A DNA stretch of 64,000 nt, taken from contig NC_063263.1 in assembly GCF_019578655.1 (NCBI RefSeq), positions 15,499,001-15,563,000 of the forward strand. Reading direction: 5' to 3'. The stretch comes from Ricinus communis. Lineage: Eukaryota > Streptophyta > Magnoliopsida > Malpighiales > Euphorbiaceae. A program made the translations under genes and the position numbers. This document shows positions 36,338-49,900 of this stretch, piece by piece (position 1 is the first letter of the stretch; every line of letters begins with the position of its first letter). The notes under the pieces were generated by a model. It ran no database searches and was not told where the DNA came from. It saw nothing but the letters and a program-made list of their open reading frames with translations.

Positions 36338-37104
36338 TGTATTTATTTCCACTGCTGATCAATTTCTTTTTAGATTGATAATTGATTCTTTTTTACATTT
36401 TATTTTAAGATACCCTGTTTTCATTTAATAAATACAAATCTTTCGATTTTATATGTTCTTTTTTATTATTTACTATTGGAATTTTTAGAATATCTTTCTA
36501 ACATTTGTGATTATATTTTATATGAGATCCCAATCTTTTTCTATGGATAACTGATAATATTTAATATAAATGAAATTTTAATGATGAAGATTTTTATTAA
36601 TATTTTCACAATCAGATACAATTTAAAATTTAAAAAGCAATTTATGATTTATGTGAAGCGCATTAATTTGAGTTGCAAATTCAATACGTATTGATTGAGT
36701 TTATTTATTTGAATATGAATATTAATAAATCAATATATAACCTTATTTTAATTGAATAAAAATATTTATAATTCTATCTAAATAAAATAAATAAATAAGA
36801 ACCAATTATTGACACTGTTTTGGATTTGTATGAACTAATTAATAATTGCTGATTTGTCTTAGTATGTTTGCTTAATATTTCAAAGATTCCCTACCATTGA
36901 CCTAATGAACACAGAGACAGACAAGTAAATATAATATAATATAATATATAATAATTTTCTTTTGGAAGCCAATGAGATAATGTTATTAAATTACAAGAAA
37001 CTTGTTAGAGACTCGAAGCTGACAAGTGACAACACTTGCGGCGATGTGCATTTCTACACCATTGAAGGCTGCTTAAGCAAATCAAAGCTATAATAATGAC
37101 TTTA

Positions 37105-37107
<3 letters not shown>

Positions 37108-37140
<33 letters not shown>
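37108..37140. repeat. (TA)n microsatellite, about 33 bp
   Basis: A simple TA run in spacer. Confidence 0.95.
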
Positions 37141-37144
<4 letters not shown>

Positions 37145-37989
37145 TTCATTTTGCACATAACTATTTTGGCTAATTCTGAAAAAAAAAAAAAGAAAAATGC
37201 AAAAGGGACCAAATAATTATGATCAATTTTTAAATATTAGATAATAAAATCGGATAAAATGTAAATTTAACTTGTTATAATAATAATAATTCATAGAGGA
37301 AATTATCTTATTTCTATAATTCAATTGCATATGAATAGATGTGAAATAAAAAACTTTTGTTGCTATAGAAAGAGAGGTTTTTGTTGGTTTCCAACCCTTT
37401 TTTTCATTTTTAGATTTTATTTAAGAAATTAATTAGTCATCTATTAAATTAATAAAACTAATAGTATAGGATATTTGATAAAAGAAAAAGAAGAAAATAA
37501 TTGTATAATCAATATTTGTGATGCAAGTATTCGTATATTAAATTTACAATATCAATATTTGATACTAATAATCTTTTGGATTTCCTGAAGGTTTTTATCA
37601 CCACCAAAGAAATATAATAATTTGAGACCACATTTATTTTTATCTCAATAAAGTAAAAATGATAAAAATCCATAAAAAAAAAACTGATTTGTTCAATAAA
37701 GTTTACATTTATATGATATTTTCAGGAGTCGAAGTATAAATTGGATCCTAAATTATATCGCATAATCTACATGAGCACATAATCTTTGTATTCAAATTCT
37801 CCTCGATCTCAACTAGTGCAGTATGGCCTTCTTCTTTATATATCAATCACCATTTTTTCTCTCTTCAAGTGAATTCTTTCTCTTCTTCTCGACCGAGCTT
37901 TAAAAGACTAGGTGATGGTGTCAATTGCAAGATTGGATGTAGTGGCAAACAAGGTTGAGGCGAAGTTAGTGAGTGATTGTCAAATCACA

Positions 37990-38166
37990 GTTTAAAAAGT
38001 TATTAAGTTTTAAACTCATATTTAAAAAAAAAAAGATTTAAACTCACATTATATGAAACATGGGTTATATAATAATGATGGATTGAAGATGACTGAATTT
38101 TTTTATTAATATTGAATTTTTAACGGTAAAATACTTTTTTTATTACAATTTATGACCACATACCTT
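37990..38166 (+). repeat. Fragment related to the right arm of the 34.8-35.1 kb MITE
   Basis: The order of motifs (gttaaactc-like, then cacattat, then atataataatgatggattgaagatga, then tttttattg/a, then aatactttttttattacaatttatgaccacatacct) follows the right arm of the MITE at 34,975-35,117. The left arm is absent or lost. This points to a second, truncated member of the same family about 3 kb away. Confidence 0.6.
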
Positions 38167-41123
38167 TGTCAAAAAAAAAAAAAACTATATACTTAAAATT
38201 GTAAACTAGTAAAACTATAGGGTGTTTTTTATACTTATTTCTAAAAGATATTAAGTGCTAATATAGTCCATAATTTATAATTCAAGGTTCAATTTGTATC
38301 TTTGGTCGATTAATAGGTTGAAAATAGATATATGTATGAAATAATTTGTAGTTAGTTGCTCATCTTATTAAAAACATTGAAAAAAATGTAATTAGGAATC
38401 ACTTGATATTTTTATTTATACTTTTTTTTTTAAATCAAATTTAAATCTTGCTATTTACAATTTAATCATTAAATAGTAGCTATCTCATATTGTGTGACGA
38501 ATAGCTCATTGAACATTTTATAGAGAAAAGAAGGCACTGAGAAAAAAGAAAGGAAGAAGAAGGAGAAAAAGAAGAAGAATGAATGAACTGAATAATCCCA
38601 AATGAGAAGAAGAGGTTGCCATGTATTTTGTACCAAATAGGCTTCAAAGGCTTAAAGATTGGCCCTCTTCCTGCAGTCAGTCATGAGATTCATCCATAAC
38701 TATTTCCAAGTAAATAGGCCCCATATGCTAAAAGATGGGTCTCAAGCTCCATAAATATTGTTTTTCCATTTTTCTTTTTAAGGTTTTAATTATTTTGTTT
38801 TTAACTGGCTTGGACTTTTGTATTTTATAATCTAAATCTAAGTCTTGTTCTAGTTTCAGCATTAATAATTGTCCTGACTAAAAATTACCTATAATTATAT
38901 AAAAGAATCTTTATAGCCCCTTATAATATTTATAGTTTTATTTTGGCCCCTATAGTTTTAGTTAAATTTCTATCAAATTCTCTTAATTATTCAGTTTAAA
39001 CTCTTTATAACTCACATATATTTATCAGTATTTCTTTGGCTCCATTTATTGAAAAGAAAAAATAAAATAAAATTGGCCCTCGTTCATGAAGTTCTAGTTC
39101 AGCCCATGATATTATCCCTGGTGGTAGGTGCATATCAAGAATTGAGTTAAGATATTAAGTTAAAAATAAATAAATAAAGAGATTTTAAAGAACACATATA
39201 ATTTTGATTGAAAATCACATATAAAAATCAGGTCATTGAGGGCAGATTCTATTGCAAGAATTAATGATGATGCTTGGGCCGGATCATGATAAGTTGTTAC
39301 TTTCCTTGTCCACATGTTCATGGGTAATCCATATCTATAAGATCCCCATATGTAGCCCACATCACTCAAAGACATTTTGTATAACTCAGTATTCTGATCA
39401 TAGGCCTCAATTCCTTGTCATTTCAAACCTTTGTCTTTGATATAAGAAATTTTTTTGTGTGCTTCAGCGAGTGTCTCCATTTACACTAAACTAATAAATG
39501 ATTCATACTACTTAATATAGTTTCCCAGTTTCTCAAATACTCCAGAATTTGCGACAAAAAGAAATTAATTATAGACATCAGTTTCATCATAATTAGAGGC
39601 CATTGCTGAAATATATCTCCAAAGAAAAACTTTAATTTTTGATAGTAAAAGACTCGATTAAAATGTTTTTATACAAATTGATTCCCTTATTATTTGTAAA
39701 TTATAAGTTCGATGATAAGTTAATTGCATATTAAATTGGTCAGATTCAATGAAGTGCTAAATCAGCGGGTAAAATCTGCATGATTTAACTGAAGAAATTA
39801 TATAGAAGTGAATTCTTAAATAAACTCATTCTATAGTATATCTATAGATCAAACAAAATAACTGCGCATAACGGTATATATTAGATATCGTTTATATATT
39901 ATTCTAATTTTATATTGTATATAATATCGACTCGTTCAATAAATTTTATTTTTTATTTTGTGCCAATAAAATTCAAAGATCATCTTCTTTGCCTACTAAG
40001 GAGAAGTCTTGGTCCTTCCATCCCTCTAATTTCCTCAACACCTTATCATTAATCTCACCAACCAAATGTCTCACTTTTGGGTTTTAAAAATTAGAGCCAA
40101 TAGCCTCAATTATTTATCTCGTCCTTCAATGAATGACACCGAAATAATTCTCTTAAAAGAATTTCACCAAACACATATCGATGGATATAATCAAATACTT
40201 GTGGTTTGGCTTCAAGAAATAGGAGTCGAGCTCTGTGTATCGTAGACCGTAAATGCAAACACACATCCAATCTGTATCCTAAATCCATAATATATATGAA
40301 TATGGTTTCGTAAATAGTGGGTATAGGCAAAAACTAGACAGCTAACCAATTAATTAAGAAAACAATCCGTTTGTCCATTAGTTACATTGTGTGGAAATGT
40401 AACCTCTCATCCATAAATTAATTACAGAATGACAACAGACAAAGGACTTAAAAGAAAAAACGAACACAAATCAAATCAAAAAGAGCTAACCAAAGGTCCA
40501 AAGCTGCATTACCCATAGACCCATCTACCACGAAATTGCACTAACCGTTCCTCTCGCTGGCCCTGCCCCCGGTGCTGCCCACCAGAGGAAACCGCAGTAT
40601 CGTCCCTCTCAACTCTCCGCCGCGTTAAACCCGCATATCATAAGTACTTCGTACACTACAACCCCACACACATGCTCTCTCTCTCTCTCTCCCAATCAGA
40701 GGCAAGTAGGCGACTAGCTAATCAATACCTATCTACTTCAATAGGCTAAATGTTTATTTATTTCTTAAATTTTGGCATTTTTTACTCGGTTTAACTTATA
40801 TTTTAACTTAATCTAATAAATATTTAAATTTATTTTTTATAATATTTTAATATTTTTAATTATGTGTTTTTATTAAATAAATTCACATTTTAGATACAAA
40901 GGTATTTAAATTATAAAATAAAATTTCTGTTAAATTAAATTCAAAACTAAATGTGTCTAAATATTAAAAAAAAATTAAATTTAGTTATAAATTAAGCGAA
41001 ATTAAAATTTAAAGTAATATTTAGCGGCATCCATATCTCATATGCCTTTATCATCATTCATCATATTCATCACCATCATCATTCAACTGCCTCTTCCTTT
41101 TCTTTTCTTTTATTTTTCTCTGC

Positions 41124-41132
41124 CTATAAATA
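41124..41132 (+). promoter_or_regulatory. TATA box of the HIPP gene
   Basis: CTATAAATA lies 118 bases before the ATG at 41,242, within a C/T-rich stretch. It would place the transcription start near 41,155 and give a leader of about 85 bases. Confidence 0.6.
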
Positions 41133-41241
41133 AGTAGCCACACCCTCTCACATATGCCCTTGTCCTTCTCCCTTGTTTTATTTCTTCTGGCAAAATAGTA
41201 ACCGCTCTCTAGTCTCTGTGCTCCTTTCGTAACCCAACTCA

Positions 41242-42964
41242 ATGGCCAAGGTCAGTTAAGCACTCAACTCCGATTCGCTGCTTATTTTCGTCTCTCCTTT
41301 TTTTTTTTTTTTTTTTTTTATATGGGTGCTCCATTTTTCTTCTCGAGTTATTTAATGGGCTTTGTTTCTTTTCGTTATTTCATCTTTTCCTTCTCTTCTG
41401 CGTATTTTTTTTTCTCGATTTTATTTAATGGGTCTGGTTTTTCTTTTTTCTTTATTGCAGAAGAAGAACAAGAACAACAATAACAACCATGAGCACGAGC
41501 ATGACCACAAGAAGGAAGAAGAAAAGAAAGAGGAAGTAGTAACACAAAAGAAAGAAGGAGGAGACAACAAGAAGAAAGAGGAAAAGAAGAATCCACTGAA
41601 CGTAGTTCTCAAGATCGAAATGCACTGTGAAGGTTGCGCTTCTAAAATCATCAAACTGACTCGCGGTTTCGAGGGTATTGCATTTTTATTTTGAACCAAA
41701 AGTTCAAACCCTGTACTTATTTTTATTATTGTTTCTTTGAATAGGTTTTGCTTAATTAGTCTGGGTTTTTCTGTAACGAAAAATTTGCAGGTGTAGAGAA
41801 TGTTAAAGCAGATACAGAATCAAACAAATTAACGGTGATTGGAAAAGTGGATCCTATTCAGATTCGAGATACTCTCCACTTAAAAACCAGGAAAAAGGTC
41901 GACCTTATATCTCCTCAACCCAAAAAAGACGACGACAACAACAACAAAAACAAAAACAAAGGTGACAACAACAAAGACGACACCAAGAAACCAGACAACG
42001 CCGATAGCAAGAAACAAAAAGAGGTAATAAAATATAGCATGCGCATTTTAGCCTATTTCTCTCCTTTTCCTCTAACTTGCGCTGCTTCAATTTCAATTTC
42101 AATTTCAAATCCGAGTCTCGTCAAAGCTTTCCGTTTTCATATTTTTAAAAAATGCGCATTTTAGCAAAAATTTTGTATTAGTTTATTAACTGTCCGTTAA
42201 TTACGGAAATAATGTGATAGGCACCGGTAACGACGGCGGTAATCAAGGTGGCATTTCACTGCTTGGGTTGTATAGAGAAGATTCACAAGATCCTTTCTAA
42301 AGCTAAGGGTAATTTTATCGTCATCTCTCAGCGATTCTTCCGTTTCCGTTAAGATAACGTCGTTTTATTTTGACCTGTGTTTTTTTATTTTCTATTTTAA
42401 CGGAGTTATTATGTTATTCGATGTTTTACAGGTGTGCAGGAGATGACGCTGGACAAGCAGAAGGAAACGGTAACGGTCAAAGGAAGCATGGACGTTAAGG
42501 CGTTGACTGAAGCTTTAAAGGAGAGACTTAAAAGACCTGTTGAGATTATGCCACCTAAGAAAGAGAAAGATGGCGAAAAAGACGGCGACAGTGGCGGCGG
42601 TGAAGGGAAGAAAAAGAAGGGCGGCGGCGGTGGTGGTGAAGGCGGAGATAAAGGAGGAGGTGGTGGTGGAGGTGATGTGGCTCCTAAAGTGGAAGGGAAT
42701 AGAATGGAGTATTTGATGCAGCCTGGATTCGGATATGGTCCTGGATACGGATATGTGGGTCAACCAGTTCTTGGAAATGGGTACATGGGTCAGCCTGTGC
42801 CTGTCTCTATGCCTGTTCCTATGTATGGAAACGGGTATATGGGTATGCCTCAACCTATGCCTGTTCATGACTATGGGTACGGGTATGGACAGGGGCCAGC
42901 TCCGGGTTATCCAGTGCACATGAAGTTTAACGATGAGAATCCAAATGCTTGTTCTGTGATGTGA
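41242..42964 (+). CDS. Heavy-metal-associated isoprenylated plant protein (HIPP), two HMA domains
   Basis: Five exons: 41242-41250 (nine bases, Met-Ala-Lys), 41461-41674, 41791-42023, 42221-42308 and 42432-42964. They give 358 residues. The order is a Lys/Asn/His/Glu-rich N-terminus, HMA domain 1 (about 47-115) with metal-site Cys59 and Cys62 (MHCEGCA), a Lys/Asn/Asp-rich linker (about 116-152), HMA domain 2 (about 155-222) with Cys166 and Cys169 (FHCLGC), then a Gly-rich and Lys-rich stretch and a Tyr/Gly/Pro/Met-rich tail. It ends in CSVM, a CaaX prenylation box (Cys355), so membrane attachment by farnesylation is expected. The family is known to bind heavy metals and is implicated in metal and stress handling. 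The two-HMA layout fits the larger HIPPs. Splice sites keep phase throughout. The nine-base first exon is the least certain part. Confidence 0.92.
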
Positions 42965-44713
42965 GGGAAGGGAAGGTTAATTAGATGGAGAATTTAAATA
43001 AGTGTAAATAATGAAATAGAGAAGATTACTATGGAGAAAGGGAATTTTGGGGTTGGGAGGGATTTTGCTTTTGCTTCTGGATATCAATTATCTACTTCTT
43101 CTTTTTTCTTTAGTAATATGTTTTAATTTACTAATTTTGTGGAGACTTTTGAATATTAATTAAGGTAATATTATTAATTTTCTAGTTAATGCGTTATGTG
43201 GATTGATATTTTGTTGTTTCTTTTCCCCTTCATTGGATTGGATTGAGGAGCAGAAGCTCAGTGGTCTCTATTTTTGGTGAGACAATGTTACTACCAGTGC
43301 AGGTCTTTGGTTCTTTTCTGTTTATTATATATATATATTTATTTATTTATTTATTTTGTTTTCTTCAGAATGGTTTTAATGTTTTGATATAATGGGTAAC
43401 TACCAGCTAAATGGATGCTGACATTGTTAATGACAATTTTACATACGAGTTGTAAAGGGACATTAAATGAGTATATTATCTGGAAGATTCTTAAAAATTT
43501 ACAGCATATTTTCTTGTTCAATCTAATTTTTATTGTTTTGTTGCTGTTGGTTGTTATACCTACTTTTAGGTACTCTGCTCAAAATGAATAATGCAATCTA
43601 TTACACTCTTGTAGTTGCATTAATATTATTTGCATATGTATAATAAGTGCTTGTTTGTATGAGCATTTGATAGTTTTAGGATTCTGGTCTGAGTATGTAG
43701 CAAAATTTTCCACCTTTTTTGTGCTGAGTATTTGATAATTACCCTTTATTGTGCCTAACTTGGTTGGTAAGAACTTTTGTTAATTTCTTACTGAGTAAAA
43801 AAAGATAGGACAAAAAGTATGGATCCATAATGGTTTATCTGGAAGTTTCTATCTTCTAATACTAACAATTAATATATATTAATCAAATTTTTAGGTTTAA
43901 TTTCTTTAAGCTGTTAAAAAAATCAAATTTTATAAAATTTTCATTACTTGTAAATTTCAAACATTAATTTTCAATCAAAAATATGAACTCTTAGTAAAAT
44001 TCATTTTGAACTTTTCTTTTTTGTTTTCTTTTTATTAGGATAGGGGCATGGTTGTTTTGTTTTGTTTTTCATTCACTTATTCCATCCAATAGGAGCAGTC
44101 CTTTATTTTTCACCTTAACTTTTATTCCTCTCAATTTTCCTTTTCTTTTTCTCCAAACAATAGAAAGTGATAATATTCTCTTTTTTCACTTTTAATTCCA
44201 TTTCCTTTTGTTTGTTGACGGACACTCTTTTTACTTTCAACCCTTTTCAGATAATAGAATATAAGGATTTATATATATATTTTTTGATAATTACACCTTT
44301 GATTTATTTTTTTAAAAATTACATAATAGAAGATAGCTATCTCCTTTTATATATCTTTAAAAATAGTTATATGATTTTCACAAATATTAATAAATATTGA
44401 TGCAAAGATCCAAATTTAAAGTGTCCCCAATTCTCTCATAAATGAATTGGCTCTACTAGTTTTGGTAGGAAACAGTGGGAATGGAATTTTATTTGAGATC
44501 TTAGCTTTGGCAATTACTAATTATGATTCAATGACAGGCCACTGCACTACAAAGTTTAATATCAATTAATGTAGCAATGACAGAATTTAATGGGTGTTTT
44601 TATCTTTTCTTAAATTCAACTTTATGATTTCCCATTGCATGTCATACTTACAGCCATCTGAATCACCAAAACATAAGTGGGTGTTCAGTTATTCACACAA
44701 ACTTCTGCAGCAA

Positions 44714-44739
44714 TGTGTGTGTGTGTGTGTGTGTGTGTG
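44714..44739 (+). repeat. (TG)13 microsatellite
   Basis: A perfect TG dinucleotide run. It produces a Cys-Val repeat in one frame, which makes a short accidental reading frame look protein-like. Confidence 0.97.
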
Positions 44740-45999
44740 CAGACACAGAGAAGAACTCATCCAAATCCCAGTGACTCAAATAAATCCAAACAAAAGCACA
44801 AAATGCAGCAGCAATTTACAACAACATGAGAGTGTTTCCATGTAAAGCAGACCCCTAGCCATGCCCTGTCTCTTGCAAAAGGTGGTAATAAACTGTGCTT
44901 TCGAGGTGACAAATGGGTCCCTCTTCTAGTATTCATTCTCTTTTTTTATAAAATTTTTAGGGGTCATGGTCATGGGTTTTGTCACCTACCAATTATTTGA
45001 CAAAATTAGACTATCCTCAACCTGCGAAACACCCCCCTGTTCCTCCTTATCTTTGGTGTCCTTATTAGTTGTCCTCATAACCCTCACTATTTGATTCCCG
45101 CACTACAGTTGCCATAGACGATATAGGCCAATGGTGTGTATTTTATAGGACCCCAATTTGGGGTTTTATGTGCACAGCACCTTTGTTAATTGGACTCGGA
45201 ATAATTTTAACTTTTAATTGTATATAGATAGTTGCTATTAAATAAATAGTATTTGATGCACGATCACGAATGATCGCCCTCCGCGAGCTATGAGCTCGTC
45301 GAGGCAAATAGATCGCTCGGTCTGAATAACCGATATATGTGCAAAAAAGCATTCTTATGTCACTTTTTTTTACTTTTTAAAAAATATATAACCATCTCTT
45401 AATTATCTAACTGTCAAATGTTACAATTTAAAAAAATATATATTTTTAAAACTATTTAAGACATCTTAGAAATAAGATACAAAATTACAATCTTTTAACA
45501 CACGATTCATAGCAATTCTCCAAACGTATAGCTTCAAGCAGAATTCACCTGTTACAAGTTGTATTAAATTCTCTCGGCTTACATCAATACTTATCTTAAC
45601 ACATGTATACTGTCCATCAAAGAATGTTTTAGTTGATATTTTCAGCTGTGATAATTAAAAAAAATTTTAAGTGTCTTATCACTATTTAAGTTTATAATGA
45701 ATATAAAGAGACGTTTGCCCAATTATGCAGCCTTGTCAAGCTCAACATTTGCAAATATATAATCATTTCTTGACTGCATTATACCTATAGATGACAGAGA
45801 AATAGAATTGCCAAATTGCTTGTGTCCTTTTTTTCTGAGGATTAGTTGTCCTTTTGTTTTGGGGAAGGAAGGGTGAGATCGAGCAAAACGTCAAATGACA
45901 CCCACCTTCCTGGAACTTAAGGTGGCCAGTTGGTGGTGCCATGGTGGAGCCATAGCGTGTAGGGGGGCGCCGAACCTGAACGTGAACGGTGCTCCAAAA

Positions 46000-46263
46000 G
46001 AATCAACCGGACTGCTTGATTTCTAATTTTTAAATTGAAAATTGAACTGATAATACAAAGGAAAAAAGCACTAGTCGGTTAATTATTAAATTTTCAATTA
46101 GACAAATCAATATAAAAATAGATTGCTTGACCGAATAGTAATTTAAAACAATGTATTAAATTAACTAAAAAACAGTTTTTAATCAAAATCAAACAAATTA
46201 ATTCAGCTAAGTAATTTTATTTTTTTTCTTAATTTAATTTTAGATTTTCATTCGGTTTGATTC
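46000..46263. repeat. Possible small transposon with short inverted ends
   Basis: The start 'gaatcaaccgg' (46,000-46,010) is close to the reverse complement of the end 'ttcggtttgattc' (46,251-46,263). The interior is AT-rich and carries further accgaat/attcggt-like motifs. This looks like a degraded non-autonomous element, but no target duplication was found. Confidence 0.4.
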
Positions 46264-46679
46264 AGTGCCCGAGCTTAGAGTGCTGAAACACGACCAACCA
46301 ATGCACGAACTGTAAGGACAGCAATGCAGGGCAGTTTTCCTAGACCCACCTTTATCCAAAAGAAGGAAAAAAGGAAAATTCATATCAAAATTACCCCTCC
46401 TTTCACCTGTAAATTACTCTTTTACTTTTTGGCCCTAATTTTTCATGCAATGATGATTGGTGACCATAGCTTTTAAGCTATTTTAGTATACTACAAAACT
46501 AGAGATAGGTGTCATGATCTGAATGGTTTTGAGTCCTCCCACTTAACACTTATTATTGCCATGCAGGGTATAAAGATTTGGCATTTTGGTTCTCTGCAAA
46601 TGCTACATTTTAGCATAGCTAGAAAAACACCACATGCAGGGAAGGGATGGAATTCTTTCCTTTTTCTTTTTCCCTTCTT

Positions 46680-46930
46680 ATTTCATAAAATTTATTGAAT
46701 TTAATTTATAAATCTGAAATTTATATATTTTATATAAAATAAATATTAATTTAAATTTTTATATAAAATTAATTATAATTAAACTAAACTCTAAAAAATA
46801 AATAAATTTTTTAAATAAATTTTAAATTAATAAGCTAATATATACTATAATATAAAAAAAATTCTTTTTTAACTTTATCATTCATATTTTATTTATGTCT
46901 TTTTTTCAAATAAAATAAATATTAATTATA
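46680..46930 (+). repeat. AT-rich dispersed repeat, copy 2 of 3
   Basis: It shares ordered motifs with 15,490-15,790 and 61,440-61,690: 'cataaaatttat', then 'tactataatataaaaaaa', then 'tttttaactttatcatt', then 'gtctttttttcaaataaaataaa'. It is unclassified. Confidence 0.5.
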
Positions 46931-49900
46931 ATTCGAGACATATGATACTGTGTAAAAAATTTATTTATAAGTAAATGTTAGTATCTAATATGCTAAATAA
47001 TTATTATAACATTCATTTCAAATGGAGGAGATATTATATTAAGAATAAATTACAATAAGAGAAGAAAAATATAAAGTAAGAAGACGTTAAAGAAAAAATA
47101 AAATAAAATGACATTGATTTTGAATCATATCAAGTATATAGACCACAATAAATATATTTTGATATTAAACTATTGACATATATATAATTATTTAAAAGTT
47201 AATAAATAAATATTAATTATTTATAAATTTAGTGTGTAGGATAATATATCTAAACTAGATAAATTTTTTTAGTAAAATTATTAAGTTGAAAGGGGTTTTT
47301 AGTTTATAAAATAAAGTTATTAAATCTAAAACTAAAATAAAATTAAGGATATTTATTAAGTTAAATTGATTATTAAAATATTGAAATGACCAAATAATTA
47401 AAATTCTGATTTTTACATCTAATTTAATTTATAATTAATTTACAAATTACCTTCACTTAAAAGTAATAATTTTAAAAAATGCAATTTGCCAAAGAAACAT
47501 GGAAAACAAAGGCCATGATGTCAGAGATTATTAGAAAGGAAGAAAAGGAAAAGATTGACTTGGATAATTATAGATTGGAAGAGAGAAGCATATTGGGTTG
47601 ATCATTTGGAAGTAATAAGGAGGAAAGAGCTTACACGTGCATGTGGCCCTATCATTAGTAGTACTACTACTTCTATTAGGACGTGCAAAAATTATGATGT
47701 GGGTATTTTAGTAATATGCATCTTATTATTATTATTAATGTTTATTTATGTATGTATGTATTTTGATTCCCATCATCATGTCACATGTCTCCCCCTCCCA
47801 TGACATGACTCATTCATATCAGTTTCTTTTCTTTTCCTCTCATTGTGTCCTTCGCAAAAAGATGCAAGAAACTTCCGTAAAGGATGACAAAATACCAGTT
47901 GGCAACAAATTATATGAAAAGAAAAAACAAATTATGAACATTTTCTTGAGAATTTTATAGTGTTAACAAAAAGACGACGAGCTTTTGCAATATTAGGGTT
48001 GAGCAGAACACAACCAAAACTTAAAACAAAAAACAATTCGAATTCTTAATTTTCATTATTAATTACATTTTACTAAAAATGAATTGTTTTTATTGAGTAT
48101 TGAAAATAGATATAATGAAATATAAGAAAGCATAATCTAAAAGATAAGGTCAAAATTGAAATTATTCAACTCCATTTGATGATTAGTAAATTTTGCTTCT
48201 TTTTAGTGTGTGATTTCTGAGATGCCCATCTCATTATAATAAAAGACTAGACAGTTAATTCACTCATATTTCCTTTAAAAAAAAGATAATTTAAACATCT
48301 AAAATTCAGTGAACAAGGGAGGAGCATGTGTCGGTGGGAAGAGTAGAAAATTCAAAGAAAATGAAAGAATATTCTTATCTTCCTACATACATAAAATGAC
48401 TTAACAAAAGTTGTCAACTTCAATTGAAATACTACTCTATGGTCTCTATCTACATATAAAATTTGGGATTTTGATTCATTATATTGTAATAGAAGTTGGT
48501 GTGCTTTTTGTATATTTGTTTATTATTTGTATTTACAAGAAAAAGAATTTTTTATTAGATTCCAAATACATGTGATGAAAGGGTTCTTTTACTTCTTTTG
48601 AATCTTCCCTTTTTTTTTTTTCTTTCTTTTTCTTCCTTTAGATGTGATGATTGCATGAGCTCAATCCCATGTGAGCATAGATGAGTTCATAACCCAAAAA
48701 AATAAAAGAAAGAAAAAGAAAAGTGGTTTATAAAGAAGAGAAAGGAAGTTAATTTTGATTGCTAAAGTCCTTTTCATGTTATCTAATGCCACTCAACAAT
48801 CCTTTTCCATTGCTTTTCATCATTGAAATTGCACAACTTCTGTTAAAATAAGAAAATACAAAAATAAATTGCACAATTAACATTACTCTTTTTCCCTTTT
48901 AATGAGACTTAATTACAAAACTATTATGTTGTGTAAAAAATACATACAAATTTCATCTTTTTCTTTTGTCAAGACTGAAAAGAAAATCAAAAGTATTTAT
49001 TATCTATGCAAAAATTTGCAGACATTGAGTAAACATAGTAATGTATATATGTATGAGAATAAATAAAACATTAATTATAAATAAGTATTTATCAATCGGG
49101 TTAATTTATTATTCTAAACTTTATATGTTTATCTTCTTTAAAAGCTTATTTAGTAATTCTCACTTTGTTATTAAACTGAAAGAGTCCATTAAAATGCATC
49201 TATATTTTCAACAAAAGTCAGTATCTTTTATCATTAATATTTTCGTAGTAACATGTAAGTAGTTAGTGGTACGAGGGGAAGAAAGTGGTACCTTACTGCA
49301 TTGTTGCCATGAATGATGATTGTTTGAAGGTGCAAGCACAAACTTCTTGGTGCTGTAAAAAAACGTTGAACAAAGAGAGAAATTATTTCTGTTTAGAGAT
49401 GAAAGAATCCAGGACATGATTTTATGTTTCATGGTGTATCAAAACTTTTGTAATATGTGGGACAATTTTCAGTTCTCCATCATTTCATTTTCTGTCTGTC
49501 ACAACCCTTCCCTCAAAAGGAAAAATAAAAAAGAAAAAACAAACAAAAGAGAAATATTGATTTTGTAAATTGTAATCACCAAGTTAATTAGAAATTTATG
49601 AGTTCTTGCAGGTTTCTTCTTGATAATATGTTGGGTTTAATTCTCTTGAACTTAAATATCATATATGAAATCTTTTGATTTAAAATATGGGTTAATTAAA
49701 TAATCAAACTTAGATAGACTAATTGCAAGAAAGTTTTAATTAGCTTCAGCCTGCCATTAATTTTGTTTTGTGAAAATAGACAGAATAAATATAAGATAAG
49801 AAAATATGAACAATAGTCCAATTTGTGTAATTATATGTGTAACCCATTTTGAGCTTTCATATCTCATTTAATGTTTTACATTTACTGATATGCATTAAAT

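Larger units (their letters stand above)
35118..41100. other. AT-rich spacer between the MITE and the HIPP gene
   Basis: No gene is seen. Apart from the repeats listed separately there is a purine-rich stretch near 38,520-38,585 and a C-rich patch at 40,545-40,700 with a CT run at about 40,674-40,692. That patch could be distal promoter of the HIPP gene. Short frames near 39,160-39,440 and 40,106-40,330 look accidental. Confidence 0.5.

Noticed and set aside
42515..42919. 134-codon minus-strand frame opposite HIPP exon 5
   Set aside because: It is a shadow of the GC-rich HIPP tail. The plus-strand exon has HMA and CaaX evidence.
44594..44845. 83-codon frame with a Cys-Val repeat
   Set aside because: The repeat is the translation of a TG microsatellite. 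There is no domain and no supporting exon structure.
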